The notes: generated by a model not told the origin, from the sequence alone. A stretch of DNA of 64,000 bases from Brienomyrus brachyistius (GCF_023856365.1 NC_064550.1:22321629-22385628), one strand, 5' to 3'. Numbered from the stretch's first letter, positions 41,230 through 53,700 are shown. Program-made: numbers and translations.

Positions 41230-42120
41230 GGTTGGAAATGCAGCTTGAATTCCAATGAAATGGCATAATTAATTAGGATCTGTGCGCTGAGTGCGTTGAT
41301 AATTACCCGACAGAGAAGACTCACCGCCGCAGCTGCCAGTCTGTCTATGGGGGATCCGCTACCTAATCATGCATTAGCTGTTAATTGTTAAATCAGCCTG
41401 GGAAGCTTCTGCTCATTGCTTCCGGAAAGCTAACATAGGAGCGTACATTAAGGAGTTTATAAAAAGATGCATTACAACGTCGGGAAAGCTGTTTTTACGG
41501 CCGTGCGTATGGACAGGGTATTACCAGCTCGACCCAAACAAACAGATGAAATAGCATAAATGCATAGCAACAGATTAATAAAATTAGCATACTAATAAAA
41601 CAGACTTCATTCTAATTTATTGCAGAATTATTTTAAATGGCATTAACAGTCACATGATCTATATTCCGCTTCTCTTCAGCAACTCTAATCTGTTTCCATT
41701 TTTGTTCTGTTTTTACATCAATGGCATAAAAATGTCCGCGCAGTCCGTGGACTTTTTGCCTGAATCCCGATTATTACAAAATGCTGCCAGCGTTTTAATG
41801 AGGCGATTAAAAAGTGTTGTGAAACATCTTAATTGTTAGCCACAACAAAACAATTAATATTCAGAGCGGTTGGCTGCTTGCTGCGTGGAAATTTGCCTGT
41901 TTCATACGATCTGTTTGCTTATCCATTTACTGCCTCATTACACAGTAGCCAAAAGCTTACTTACTTGGGTTAGTGCATTCATGGCTTTTGCAAAATAGGT
42001 TTACATAGCCGTCATTCCAGGGTTTGCTTTTCGATTACACGATATTAATCTAATGAGGACTGGTTTAACGACCCGGAAAGATATTTACTCATTTATGCAT
42101 CCGTTTTAGAGTAATATGAA
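41230..42120. promoter_or_regulatory. Long CNE-like region between spata2 and slc9a8
   Basis: Nearly 900 bases with dense TAAT words and no repeat: GGCATAATTAATTAGGATCT, GATAATTACCCGACAGAG, GCATTAGCTGTTAATTGTTA, CATACTAATAAAACAGAC, then TTTTAATGAGGCGATTAAAA and AACAATTAATATTCAGAGCG. This density and complexity are typical of developmental enhancers. Confidence 0.4.
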
Positions 42121-42184
42121 AAGCAGTTATTGAATGCAGAACAGCAGATAACATTCTCCTTTCACAAGGTACAGGATGAGTTTT

Positions 42185-42330
42185 GGCTTGATGTATTAGT
42201 GTGCCTGTGATTAAATGGTTGCTGGTTCAAATCCCAGAGCTGGCAGAGTAATGTCACTGTTGGGCCCCCGAGCAAGGCCCTTGACACCCATTTGACCCGG
42301 CTTTCTCCAAAAACTAAGCCTGTAGGCTTG
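42185..42330 (+). mobile_element. tRNA-derived SINE fragment next to Tc1
   Basis: It carries a GTTGCTGGTTCAAATCCCAG B-box region, then GTCACTGTTGGGCCC and GAGCAAGGCCCTTGACACCC of the common body. The 5' part of the head is missing. Confidence 0.6.
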
Positions 42331-43990
42331 TGAATAACTACACCTTCTGAATAAATTACATGTATGAAATTTATGTGTCCGTGATAACCCAAGAAGTCCA
42401 CACATATATAGAAATCAAAACAAATACAGACGGTCCTCTACTTGCGAACTTTCACATATATAAACGAAGAGGACTGTAAGTACAAATTGTGTTCACTTGG
42501 CTCCCGTTTCCTGTCCGCAACATCATTTTTTTCTGCGCGCCAATTCCACCTAGAACGACTTCTGGCCGCTACTCCCGCCGCGCAGCAGCGTAGCGTGCGT
42601 ACACCCTAGTTGCGTATACCCTTAAAACGATGTTGAATAACGACTTACAAAGATTTCAAGTTACGAACTGCCGATCGGAACGTAACTTCATGAAAGCCAA
42701 GAAACCAGCTGAAATCTGTCAGCATTTATAGAAAGCGACCCTGCATGCCGCATATCAGTGCAAATTAATATCGGCTGGTTTAGTCCTAATTGGTGACACA
42801 AAAAGCAACTTAAAGCACCTTAAAGCAACATACTGATGGCTTTGGTTACAGACGTATTTATAAACTTCTGAATGTTCCAGTGAGCACCATTGGAGCCATG
42901 ATCTGGAAGTGGAAAGAACATTAATTCACTATAAACCAGCCACGACCAGGTGCTCCTCGTAAGATTTCTGACAGAGGAGTCAAAAGAATAATCAGAAGTG
43001 TTGTCCAAGAGGCAAGGAGCGCTCGCAAAGAGCTTCAGATAGACCTGGAATCGACAGATACAACTGTTTCAAAGAGAGCAATACGTAATGCATTGAAATG
43101 CCATAACCGGTTAGAGGCTTCTATGCACGCTCACTGCACACAAAACTCCACTGCTGAAGAAAAAGCACGTGGAAGCTCGTTTAAGGTTTGCTGTACGACA
43201 TTTGGACAAGCCAATGAAATACTGGGAGAATATAGTCTGGTCAGATGAGACTAAAACTGAACTCTTTGGATGTCATAGCAGGCACCATGTTTGGAGGGGA
43301 AATGTCACTACACATCACTCCCGAAACACCATCCCAACGGTGAAGTTTGGGGGTGGCAACATCATGGTGTGGGGCTGTTTTTCAGCATATGATGCTGGCA
43401 GACTTCATATAATTGAAGGAAGGATGAATGGAAAAACGTACCAAGACATTCTTGATAAGAATCTGCTGCCACCTACCAGGGTGGACATTTCCGCAAGACA
43501 ATGATCCCAAACACACAGCTGAGGAAACACTCAGTTGGTTTCAGAGAAAGAAAATACACGTAAAGTTGCTCGAATGGCCCAGTCAATCACCCAAAATGAA
43601 TCCAACTGAAAATCTGTGAAAAGAACTGAAGATCGGAGTTCATAAGACGATTGGAAGTTTGTGTGGAAGAACGGGCCAAAATCACACTTCAGCAATGCGT
43701 GCGTCTAGTTTCTCCACATAGGAGGTGTCTTGAAGCTGTCATTACCAACAAAGGCTTTTTCTACTAAGTATTAAATAAATCTCAGTAAGCTTGTTCAATA
43801 CTCATTTCCTGCGTCATTTCACTTTATTACACAAAACTTAATTTACGGACGTATTTGGTTTGATTTCTTTGTTCGTGTATATTACTTGGGCTGTTAAATT
43901 TGTGCTGGTGTAAATTTCATGTCAATACCCCCATTAGAAATATATTTAGTGATTTTGACACGTTCAATAGTTATTTTCCCCGCTGTATGT
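42330..43990 (+). mobile_element. Tc1/mariner element, inactivated, with a nested insertion
   Basis: The centre (about 42830-43770) reads as a decayed fish Tc1 transposase. 43169-43504 still encodes a stretch with [16 protein letters not shown] and [13 protein letters not shown], typical of the DDE catalytic domain, but frameshifts and stops break the gene. The right end at 43845-43990, ending in TTTTCCCCGCTGTA, is a long terminal repeat. Its inverse is recognisable on the left at about 42340-42427: GAAATCAAAACAAATAC at 42411 matches the complement of 43850-43866. Between the left repeat and the transposase remnant lies foreign sequence (about 42428-42700). The element is not autonomous. Confidence 0.85.
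42425..42700 (+). mobile_element. Unclassified repeat inside the Tc1 element
   Basis: This segment starts TACAGACGGTCCTCTACTTG directly after the Tc1 left terminal repeat and ends near GATCGGAACGTAACTTC. It is GC-richer than the Tc1 around it and has no counterpart in the Tc1 layout. Its first bases resemble the termini of the MITE-like element at 55154-55465, which begins TACAGAC and CTCCCCAGG. It may be a related element inserted into or replacing part of the Tc1. Confidence 0.45.
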
Positions 43991-44689
43991 CGTCGTCGTC
44001 CCCCCCCCAGAGAAGCTTTAAATGGATGAGAACATGTCCGGCGGCAGATGTGTACTGATGTGTAAAACGACAGTGTCAGTGAGGTGCTTACACGGAAGCG
44101 CCAATCTATACATAGATGCACGGATGACAGCGTCAGAGCAGGACGTCCCTCACTCTGTCCTCCAGTAAAGAAACTGAAAAAAACAGAGAGAAAAGAAAGA
44201 ATTTCTAAAGAAAGAATCTCATATAGCCGTCTTCAGAAAGAATTGGAAAGGTATCAGATCGTGTAGAGCACGGCTGATGGGGGGGGGGGGGGGGGTGTCC
44301 CACTGGGTTGGCGTTTACACGCTGCCCCTTTATGTCTCTCATTTCTGTCCAAGGCATAAGCGAACTAAACGGCTGCTTAGAACACCGTGGCCACCAGGGG
44401 GCGCCCCAATCTGCTCAACCTGCCAGAACCAGAAGGAAGATGACAAATGACCGGGTCGGCAAAATTCACAGAGGGGGACACTGCTGTATGCTTCGGGCAT
44501 TTAATTTCACATCATGCTACTTCCTGATTGTAATTTCACACTATCCAATATGTTCCCTCTTTCTGTGTTTGATGAATGATTTTCATGGCCTGAGTCAAAT
44601 GAGGAAACAAAATTCTCGTCAAGATTATTCATACAGCACATTTTCATGCGCAAAGATCATTCAAAGTGCGATATGGAAAATTAGATAAA

Positions 44690-45680
44690 AGTAATATAGT
44701 GCATAAAGCAAAAGTCGACATAAATAAACGCATGGAAATAAGTATGAATATTAAAAATTAAAAGAACATAAAACATTTAAGAAGATATTAAAAGCGAGAA
44801 AGTGCCGATCGCATCAATTACAATGAAAGAAGTGGAAAGTAAAACTCTTTTCAATTAGTACTTAAAAGCAGCAACATTTGGGGTATTTTTTATATTCACT
44901 GGAAGGAGGTTCCAAAATTTAGTAGCATAATGACTAAACAGGATTTCAATCTACTTTGTTTCAACTCTGGACGTCACTAGCTGACCAGTTCCTACCGATC
45001 TAAGCGACCTACCAGGCTTATATTCTTCAAATATATTGGCAATATCATCTGGGGCTAAATCATTGAGCGATTTACAGATCATAAGCAGCACTTTGCAGGA
45101 GACAGGAAGCTAGTGTCACATCGGGCAGAACAAAGAATGCAGGAGCAGGCGTTAGGGCAAGCAAAAAAGGGGTTTATTAAACTCAAAGGAACAACAGTCA
45201 GAAAAGAACACAATCTCAGGGATCAAAACCAGGAGGACCAGAGGAAGGCAGGGCACAGGCAGTGAGGGGGTACAACATGAACAGCAGGTCTACGGAACAC
45301 AGGACCTGGAAGAACTTTTATATAAAGCTGACAAGGGGAGCAAATGAGAGGCAGCTGGAGTGATTAGTAGGAGGGCAGGAACGAGAGGTAAGAAAAATAA
45401 TTACCAGGTGTGGCTCGTTAGGGCCACATTAGGGAGGAAGCGGGTGTCAGATGGGCAGGATGTGGCAGCCAGTGTAAGGATCTGAGAATGTGCTCTCTCT
45501 CCTTGGTGTTTGTTAGGAGACAGGGAGCCGCTGTAAGGATCTGAGAACCGGAGTAATGTGCTCTCTCCTTGGTGTTTGTTAAGACTCTAGAGGCAGTATT
45601 TTGAATGAGTGAATGAGGCCTGCCTAAGTCTAAAGGGGAACACAGCTTCTGATTTTGCCTATATTTTTCACATAATATAA
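44690..45680 (-). repeat. Long dispersed repeat interrupted by a nested element
   Basis: Non-coding sequence with phrases typical of an abundant fish interspersed repeat: TTATATTCTTCAAATATATT, then AAATCATTGAGCGATTTA and GTAAGGATCTGAGAACCGGA, then GTAATGTGCTCTCTCC. It is split by an insertion at 45117-45468. After that, a segment of about 60 bases (AAGGATCTGAGAA to TTGGTGTTTGTTA) is present twice in tandem (about 45475-45515 and 45532-45580). It belongs to the same broad type as 60683-61690. No protein is encoded. Orientation is tentative. Confidence 0.55.
45117..45468. mobile_element. Nested insertion flanked by 7-base near-duplication
   Basis: About 352 bases interrupt the surrounding repeat. 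The flanks are CTAGTGT at 45110-45116 and CCAGTGT at 45469-45475, differing by one base, so they look like a target-site duplication. The termini (CACATCGGGC and GGCAGGATGTG) are imperfectly inverted. The interior has no coding potential. It is a likely non-autonomous DNA transposon. Confidence 0.5.
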
Positions 45681-46084
45681 TGACATCTTAGTTACGGCTT
45701 TGATGTGGTTGCTGAAGTTAAGTTAAAGTCCTCGTCTGAATCCACTTCACATTAGAAAAAAAGCCATATTCATGTTCAGCAGATTAATTCGTATTATTTA
45801 TTTTAACTGCAGTCTTTTGGATGCAGCAAAAACGATGATGATAAACATCTAGGACATTTTCAAACATAGTTTTATCTGAAGCATTTCATATACACTTTGA
45901 TGAACACTCCAATGGAACCCAGCATTGGAATGCTACAATGAATGGAGGCAGTGCTGGAAAAGGCCAGCGGACTGCAGCCTATCAGTGCCGCTGTAATTCC
46001 TGTGCTGGTTAGGAGCCTTCACAGTGGACGGCCCGCAATGGTAGCTGAACTGGTCACACATGCTAAGGACACAGACAGCAGAGC

Positions 46085-46400
46085 ACAAGGGAAATTCAGA
46101 ATTCTAGAAGAATGTAAGGATGCAAAAGCTTCATTGTCATTTATACAAGTACAATGAGACACTTGCTTGCATATTGTACCTCCCTGCAGACCTATATACC
46201 ATATAAGGATAAAGAACAACACCGGAACAATAACTCTCAAATAACAGAACAGTGAACGGTAACATACATTCAATATACATTAAATATATACAATATACAT
46301 TGTAAAATAACATACAAGTAGGACAATAAGGTGCTGGGTTTAAAGTGGCAGTAGTGACTGGGATTATACTGTGAGCTGTGAGCACAAATTCAGCATCCTT
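46085..46400 (+). repeat. Dispersed repeat fragment (TTCATTGTCATTTATACAAG type)
   Basis: AAGCTTCATTGTCATTTATA, then ACAAGTACAATGAGACAC and a long AT-rich TACAATATACATT stretch, are typical of a common fish interspersed repeat. Coding frames across it are not meaningful. Confidence 0.45.
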
Positions 46401-47120
46401 ATGATTGTTGCATTAAGCTACATGTATCAAACGTGTGTCCAGGAAATAGTAACGACTCAATTCACAAACGTACTGTTTGTTTCCCTACATTGCAATCAGT
46501 TTTTTCCTCACTTTTCCATTTTCTAAGTCCCTCGTGCCCATAGATAATTATTTGCATGCTAAAGCACTGTACGAAATCCCCTTGATTGACTACATGAATA
46601 GTCCTAATGGATGAATAATTGATATCAGAGAATTTGAATATAAAAGAGCCTCTTCTCTTATCTCATTAATATTCTCTCTTTGTAGCACCTCTGGCATGAC
46701 TGCAGTTTGAAAGAGGTCCGTCTGTCTCTCTGTCCCACCGTCTAGCTTCTGGATGCTAATTTTCACTCAGTGGCTGACCTCAGAGCTAAGCTAAAACAAA
46801 GCAGTATTCACAGCTGGCCTGTTAGTTCCTGTCAGCATTGAACAGGGGCGGGGCCATAGGGACACCAGCCCCAGCTGAAAGCTGATTGGCCACCAGACTG
46901 TCCTCTCTCCTGTCACTCAGGATTCAAAACACATCATTGGCTAAGGTTGTTAAGGTTGGTCCCTCTCTATGCATTATGCCCCCGCTTATACCAGCCCACC
47001 TTTAAAAAAATCCTAAAGGTTAAAGCTTTGACATAGTTAAAATATGTGTTTGCAGTTTTTGTCTCAATTTATTATTAATATAGCTTTAAAAAACATTAAG
47101 AAGCTCATGGTTATTAAGGC

Positions 47121-47477
47121 GGCGGCATGGTGGCGCAGTGGTTAGCACTGTTGCCTCACACCTCTGGTACCTGGGTTCGAATCTCTGCCTGGGTCACATG
47201 TGTGTGGAGTTTGCATGTTCTCCCCATGTCGTCGTGGGGTTTCCTCCGGGTACTCCGGTTTCCCCCCACAGTCCAAAAACATGCTGAGGCTAATTGGAGT
47301 TGCAAAATTGCCCATAGGTGTGTATGTGTGAGTGAATGGTGTGTGAGTGTGCCCTGCGATGGGCTGGCCCCCCATCCTGGGTTGTTCCCAGCCTCGTGCC
47401 CATTGCTTCCGGGATAGGCTCCGGACCCCCCGCGACCCAATAGGATAAGCGGTTTGGAAAATGGATGGATGGATGGT
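47121..47477 (+). mobile_element. tRNA-derived SINE, complete, ATGG-repeat tail
   Basis: The head has an A-box (TGGCGCAGTGG at 47130) and a B-box (GGGTTCGAATC at about 47174). The body is well conserved, with GTGTGGAGTTTGCATGTTCT and a CAAAAACATGCTGAGGC segment, and the 3' tail is (ATGG)n. The same unit occurs inverted at 11949-12309 and 39266-39655. The near-identical body suggests a fairly recent family. Apparent ORFs of up to 120 aa across it are only shadows of the repeat. Confidence 0.85.
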
Positions 47478-48274
47478 TATTAAGGCACCATGTATTATAT
47501 ACATGAAAATGTGAAATAAGCTGAAAAATACGAAGGATCACAAGGGGGCGCTGTTCAGCAAGTTCTTCAGACTCCTTCAGTTAATATTGACACAGACTAC
47601 TTCTGCTTACCGCGCCGTTAAAACGGGAAGCTGGTGTATGTGTGTGTATGTGGGGGGGGGGGGGGGATGCACGCCACTTCTGTCAAATGAAAAGGCACAA
47701 GCCTCATCATGTTCGTTTCTTTGTTCAACACAGCGTTTTTCCAGAATACGAATTCCTCTCCAAACAATTATCCTGTATTATACGTCATTATATAAAAATC
47801 CCAGTGCATTGCAACTGGACAGACTAGGTAGAGTGAATCATGGTTTCAGGAGCAGCTTTGCCGAAAGCCTTCTGTCGACATTTATTTGCTTTAGCTGGCG
47901 CCTACATACAAAGCAGCTTATAATTTTGATCCATTTACACAACCAGATGCTTACAGGAGAGATTTTACTTGGCTGCACGGGGTGCTATTGCACCTCCTGT
48001 TGGCCAGACGAAAATATGGCTCTGAAAAGAATGAGAGCACGCGATATATTTTTTTTAAGAATCTGCATTGTTAAATAGGTACTGGTTTAGTCGTGGTTCT
48101 GCTAGTAGAATGCGACACTGCGAGGCAGGCTGCTTCCAGATGCAAAGCTTCTATGAAAGCAGTACACAAGAACAAGGTGAAGCAGGAGACACAGGGAACG
48201 ATCAAAAACCAAACAGGTAGAGGGTAGAAGTGACTTTCTAATCTCGTCACTTTATTCAGCTGTGTCTCATGAAT

Positions 48275-48480
48275 TCAAGGTTGACCCCAGGTGACCTTCA
48301 AAAGGATTGGGAAACATTATGTGCAGGTGTAAAGTGCACTGCTAGGACCGTTCGTATCGGGCTCCTAGAAGCAGGGCTGCGGTCCCATACAGCAAGGAAG
48401 AAGCTCTTCATTAATAAGAAGCAGAGTAGATCCAGGCTGCAGTTTGCAAAACTTGCATATTTTGCACAGATGAATATCCA
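48275..48480 (+). pseudogene. Tc1-like transposase N-terminal fragment
   Basis: An open stretch encodes LTPGDLQKDW, then RTVRIGLLEAGLRSHTARKK and RSRLQFAKLA. The spacing and residues match the second helix-turn-helix and linker of Tc1 transposases (the family pattern of RDLQ, then a TVRR.L..GL stretch, RKKPLL, and RL.FAK). No catalytic domain follows, so it is a 5' relic. It differs from the copy at 42.3-44.0 kb, which keeps mainly the catalytic half. Confidence 0.6.
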
Positions 48481-48799
48481 TAACCTGAGAAGTGAGGGAA
48501 ACTATAAAATTGGCTGCGGTCTTTTAAAATTTCCCAGAGTTGTATTAAGCACAGTAATATTAAATCAGATCGTAAAGTAATACTTGAAGATGTAGCGTGT
48601 TAGTCATGTCGATGTGTATTAATAGTTTATTGTAAATGCATGCACTATTTAGTTATTTATTTTACAAATGTATTCATGTGGATGACAGATTGGTTGGGCT
48701 CTCTCACTTGCACCCAGCCCGGAAAGCCTGGAGTTGACTTTCAGCAGAGACCCTCTATCATCTCAGCGTTTATCTTCTTCACAGTCTGCAGCAAAGCGG

Positions 48800-49015
48800 A
48801 CAAGGCTGCTGGACACCCTGGATGGAATGCCAGTCCACCATAGCGCAGATACATGCGCCTGTACTCCACGGTCAATTTACACATACTCCGTCTTTCGGAA
48901 TGCCGACACGCACGACATGCGGAAGACATAGACACACCCAGGGAGGGGCGGATTCAAATCCTCAGCCCTGGAGGCGTGAGGCAACAGCACTACCACACCC
49001 ATGGGCGAACGTTTG
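48800..49015 (-). mobile_element. Degenerate SINE
   Basis: A decayed body (GGACACCCTGGATGGAATGC) is followed by CAATTTACACATACTCCG and a head with GGATTCAAATCC, then GTGAGGCAACAGCACTACCA. It belongs to the same broad group as the 47.1-kb SINE. Confidence 0.5.
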
Positions 49016-49897
49016 GTCCGATCATTTGGGGCTGTAACCACGAATATTTTATGCCCAGCCCTGGGCATATTAGCCCCGATATCGATCTTTCTTCAGAAAA
49101 AAAGTCAAGCCCAAGGAAAACTCGACTGAGCCATTTATCTTTTCAATAGCTGGAAACCCCACGCGCCACACCTATTAGCGTGTGCAATTGCAAACATATT
49201 TACGAGAAGATCGGAGATGTTCACAAAGCGAATGCCACGCTTAAGCCCTACTGATTTTAAGCGTTTTGATTAAAAATCCACGTGTTTTGGTACCTTTAAT
49301 AACGAGTTTCACATTCTAAGGGATGTTGCTATACTAGTGTCTTAATTACTGACCGAAAGAACTAAAAACTTGTGCTAAAATACAACCTTTAAAGCTTTGC
49401 ATAAGTTTTAGGGTTAAGGCATTAACTGGATCATGCTTGTAAGTAGCCAAAAGACTAAAATTTGTGTCTTGTTCCAAGAAGCAAATATCTTTACCTTACA
49501 GGTTTTTTTCTCGTAAGGTTAGAAGCATAAGGAAACATCAAGTTCTTGCGTTACGATAAACTTCAGTCTCACGGAAATTCAAAGTATTTCGTGAAGGTAA
49601 CCAAACAATGACTCACAAAATGAACTGGACACCATCCCATGGTTTTTATGTTTAGAATCACAGAGACCTGGATCCCTGCCTATTGCACAATAACTGTTAC
49701 ACATTCTTCTGTGGTTAAAGACTTCAAGAAACATTTGGGAGAGAATTACTTTTGTTTACGGTTATTTTGATGGTGGGGTGTGGCTGTTCTGAGAGTCAGG
49801 TCGATGGGATCGTGCGGACTCGACATGGCTTTCGGTCGTGTATAACATAATGTATATATTATAGTCTTTCTAATTCAATCAAATAATCAGTTTATAT

Positions 49898-49937
<40 letters not shown>

Positions 49938-50778
49938 TTTTAAAGTAAACCTGACCAGACACTGGTCCGCTAAATCGGTTTTTGTGAGCGCAGTGACTGA
50001 CCTGTGAGCTCAGGTCCAGCTGAGATCACTGCTGTGTTGATAGTCAAGTGATATAAGAGTAATATAATATAAATATAATGTAATATAAGACCTATAAAAG
50101 TGATTTTACGAAGAAACGAGGCAGCAAAACGCAAAGTCTCTCGTTGCATGAAATGTTTCCATTTAATTCATAATCGGTGTAAGAAAAATCTAGTACATTA
50201 ATATTGGTTTCCCAACAAACCAGCCACTGGATTGATTTCCACTCATTCATCTTACTGCTTTCAAACAGCTTGTGAATGGACACCACTATAAAAATCTCTC
50301 CCCGACCCCAACAATAAATACAAAATAAATATATGTTTTATATGATTTGATGGCCATCACACGAACATTCATTGGCACCATTTATGATGGTGACGGCTTC
50401 AGTTAATCTTCAGTCAAACAAAATACATAGAAAAAAATATATAACACAAAGTGCTTAGATATTGCTTTTCAGGAAAGGTTTCCTGTTCGAAAATGTTCCC
50501 TTCATTTTATACAACATTCCCTCTTCAGAAAATTCCAGTGTTAAGCCGATAAGATAGTATGCCGTGTAATGACAAGGTAACTTTCCATCTCTGCAATCAC
50601 CGCAGCGTTCCATTACTGAGTTTCATTGGAACGTTCCACTACTGAATTCCATTGTTGAATTCCATTGGAGTGTTCCAATGCTGAATTCCTACGGAACGTC
50701 GCGCTGTTGAGTTTCACTGGAGCATTTCACTAGAAGTCCGTGGGCAGATGGGGGTCACGGGCTCCCAGGACCCCCTTC
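49016..50778. other. Downstream flank and probable 3' UTR of slc9a8
   Basis: The slc9a8 3' UTR starts at 50778 going left. Between 50600 and 50720 short phrases repeat (TTCCATTG with GAATTCC, and GGAACGTTCCACT), giving a loose tandem pattern. No poly(A) signal was placed with confidence. Confidence 0.4.
49900..49934. repeat. (TA)n microsatellite
   Basis: About 35 bases of alternating AT followed by a T-run, downstream of slc9a8. Confidence 0.9.
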
Positions 50779-53700
50779 TCACAGCAGCTCAGCTTCATCA
50801 TCCTCGTCCTCCGAGCCTGACGGACCCTGTCGCACCTCCGCGTACCATTTATTGGTCAGCGTCTTCATCTGGATGCGGCCGTGAAGCAGGTCCTGTGTGA
50901 CACGACAAGGGTGAGTGGAGACAGGGGGCGGCGAGTTCGGTCCTCTCGTGACACATTAGTGACATAGCAGTCTACAGTGTTCATGCCAGTGTTTCATTAT
51001 CTGGGCGTGTTAGCCTTTTGAGAGCATTCGAGTGGAGCTTTTCAAGCATAGTTAGCATCAGCGTATTACGTCACGGGACTTCAGACTTGGAAGCAAGTGA
51101 GATATTGTATTTACATTAATTTATTTAGCAGGTACTATTGTCCAAAAAGAAATACAAGTGAGGAAAGCTTGGGGTCAGAGAGCAGTTGGGAAGGGGGGGG
51201 GGGGTAATAGCATTGCACAAGGGCCCATTGACAATGCCACTACTTTGCTGACCGAGGGGTTTGAACCCACAAAATTCTGGGCACAAAACACTAACTTGCC
51301 GAGCTACCCACTGCTCATCATAACTATGGGTCACGCTGGAATGAAGGGATTGACTACATGAATAAAGTAGGAAGAATGTGTCATAGGAAGCCAATTAAAG
51401 GTAGTAAACTCATCGCACAATGTTTGAAGGCAAGTGACATTAGACTGTAGGGGGCGTTGTGTGGCTCAGCAGATTAGGATGCTCTGCCTATAATCAGAAG
51501 GTTGCCAGTTCAAATCCCATTGCTGACAGACTGATGTCATTATTGGGCCCTTGAGCAAGGCCCTCAAAACCCAATTGCTCCAGACGGTATCTGACCCTGC
51601 TGGCTCAGTTCTATGTTTGCCAAAATGATATCTGACAATGCTGAGGAGGTCAAGGAAAGTGAGGATGCCGAGAGGAGAGGTCACCCAAGACGGCTCACCT
51701 CCTGGGTAAGACGTCTGGTGAAAAAAGGGTTGAGGTATTTAGCGTCGAGCCACATGAAGCCCTTCAGGTCTTGCCGTTGATAGATGTGAGCCTCGTACTC
51801 TTCCTCGGTCAGCTCGGAGAGGTGCTCCGACTCAATGGCGTGACCCTAGAGACAATCAGGGAACTGCGTGACTCATCATGACTGACGAGGCACTGGAGAA
51901 GATGCCAAACCACGCAGAGGAACAAAACAGCACAGGACACACGTCACCGGGCTGTTTCAACAACGCACTGCAGTGAATCGACAGCTGATCCAGTACAAAC
52001 TCACCGATTCCTGCTCATGTTATGACTTTAATATGGAAAAAAAAAACCCACATTCATAACTTTTGTGATCAGCAGGAACCGGAGCGTGGACATTCGGCGA
52101 AACTGCGAAACCTCCATCGTCAGCAGAGCCGGCTACGGCCGCAGCTCACAAACTCCACTAAGAGCCTCATAAGACCGAAAGAGCGATGCAGCTCCAGGGA
52201 TCTTCAGAGAAGAAAAGTTCCAAAGCGGAGGCTCGGACGTTCAGGAAAACTGACTCCGCTCGAGGCGCTGAAAATAATGTTTACCAGCATCTCAGGACGA
52301 AAACGTGCATTTAATTCCACTGTCCGCAGGAAGATTCGGGAGTGTTAATTAACAGCTAATATTTAACGGAAAATGCTTCCCTTAAGATCTAGGACAAAGG
52401 AAAATGAAATTTCCTCTTTTAATATAGAAAAAAAACAGAAGACAAGATGAATACCATTTTCTGCTGATTTTATATTGAATTAATTTAATAAAATTAGTGG
52501 AGTTTAGCTTGAAACGCCCTCACTGCCAAGAAGATAAATGATCGAATTTCAATCTTTCATCTTATAATGCAGCTCAAAGAGTGAATAGCTGTGGACGACC
52601 TGTGAAAATTCATTCCAATGTTACCTTATTCCTAAGCTTGTCTCCGACTGGCTCAAAGCTAAGCTTGGCCCTAAGCTAACCCTCATCCTCCCATAAAGGT
52701 CTACTATGGTAGGTCTTCTTTACAAACGAATATCGAACATACCATCTTCTCCGTCTTGCTGAGATTCACGTCCTTCTTGCTCTTGCGGCGAGATTGGCTC
52801 TCCTCGATGTCCATGAGGCGGATGAGTGGCATGGTGCTGCCCCCCAGCAGCAGGATGGTGAATAGCACGATGACGATGGTCGTGGTGCCAATCAGCTGAC
52901 GCTTCTCGATGGGCTCCAGGCCCAGGTGGAGGCTCAGAGCATAGGGGATGGCACCCCGGAGACCTGGGGGGGGCAACAGGGAAGGGGGGGGGGCACACCA
53001 AAAGATTCAAGTTTCAAACACCGTATAGTCTTTGTGTAACACAACGAAATAATTTGTTAATTGTCATAAAAGTTAAGCTAAAAAAAAAATTAACAAAATA
53101 ATACATTTAATAATCATGGAAAATATGTAGGAGAAGATGAATGGGGGACACAGCCAGCAGACTGACAGCAGGTAGCAAAAAGAAGGATTTGGACGACACC
53201 AGGAAAAATGACCAGAAAGTTCAAACCAGCCTTTTCATTCACATAATGGCATATAAGAATGAACAAGATGCTAATCTCATTCATCCGTCGATTCCAGGTT
53301 TATTTGGTCACATTTTAATTTCTGCTCGCCCCTTGATCACTATGCTTAGATAAAAATGTGCATCTAGGAAGATCCAGAACATTTACTAACAACTACATTT
53401 AACGGGAAATCTTGCCTGAAAACTTCCCTGAAAACTTCCCTGAATATCCAGGACAAAGGAAAATGAAACTTCCTGTTTTAAAATAAAAATGAAGAAAAAA
53501 ACAAGATGAAAATCATTTTCTCCTGAGCTAATTGAATTTTATTAAATTAGCGGAGTTAACCTTGAAATAACCTTGCTGCCAAGAAGATAAAGCCTACATG
53601 ATCGATTTTAATCTTTCCCATGAAGCAGGAACTGCAGGAATTATCAGTTACGCGATGATCAGTGATGATAGAAAGGATGTGCGATGAGTTTGTCAGTTTG

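Noticed and set aside
46840..46910. GC box and CCAAT-like words suggesting a promoter
   Set aside because: GGGGCGGGGCC and GATTGGCC are present but there is no CpG cluster, downstream ORF or splice donor to support a gene start.
47127..47504. Frames of 94-120 codons on both strands
   Set aside because: They coincide with the complete SINE; the same peptides appear at 12.1 and 39.4 kb.
52022..52348. 108-codon Arg/Lys-rich frame in an slc9a8 intron
   Set aside because: It resembles no known family, and its end overlaps the start of the intronic direct repeat. No evidence of splicing.
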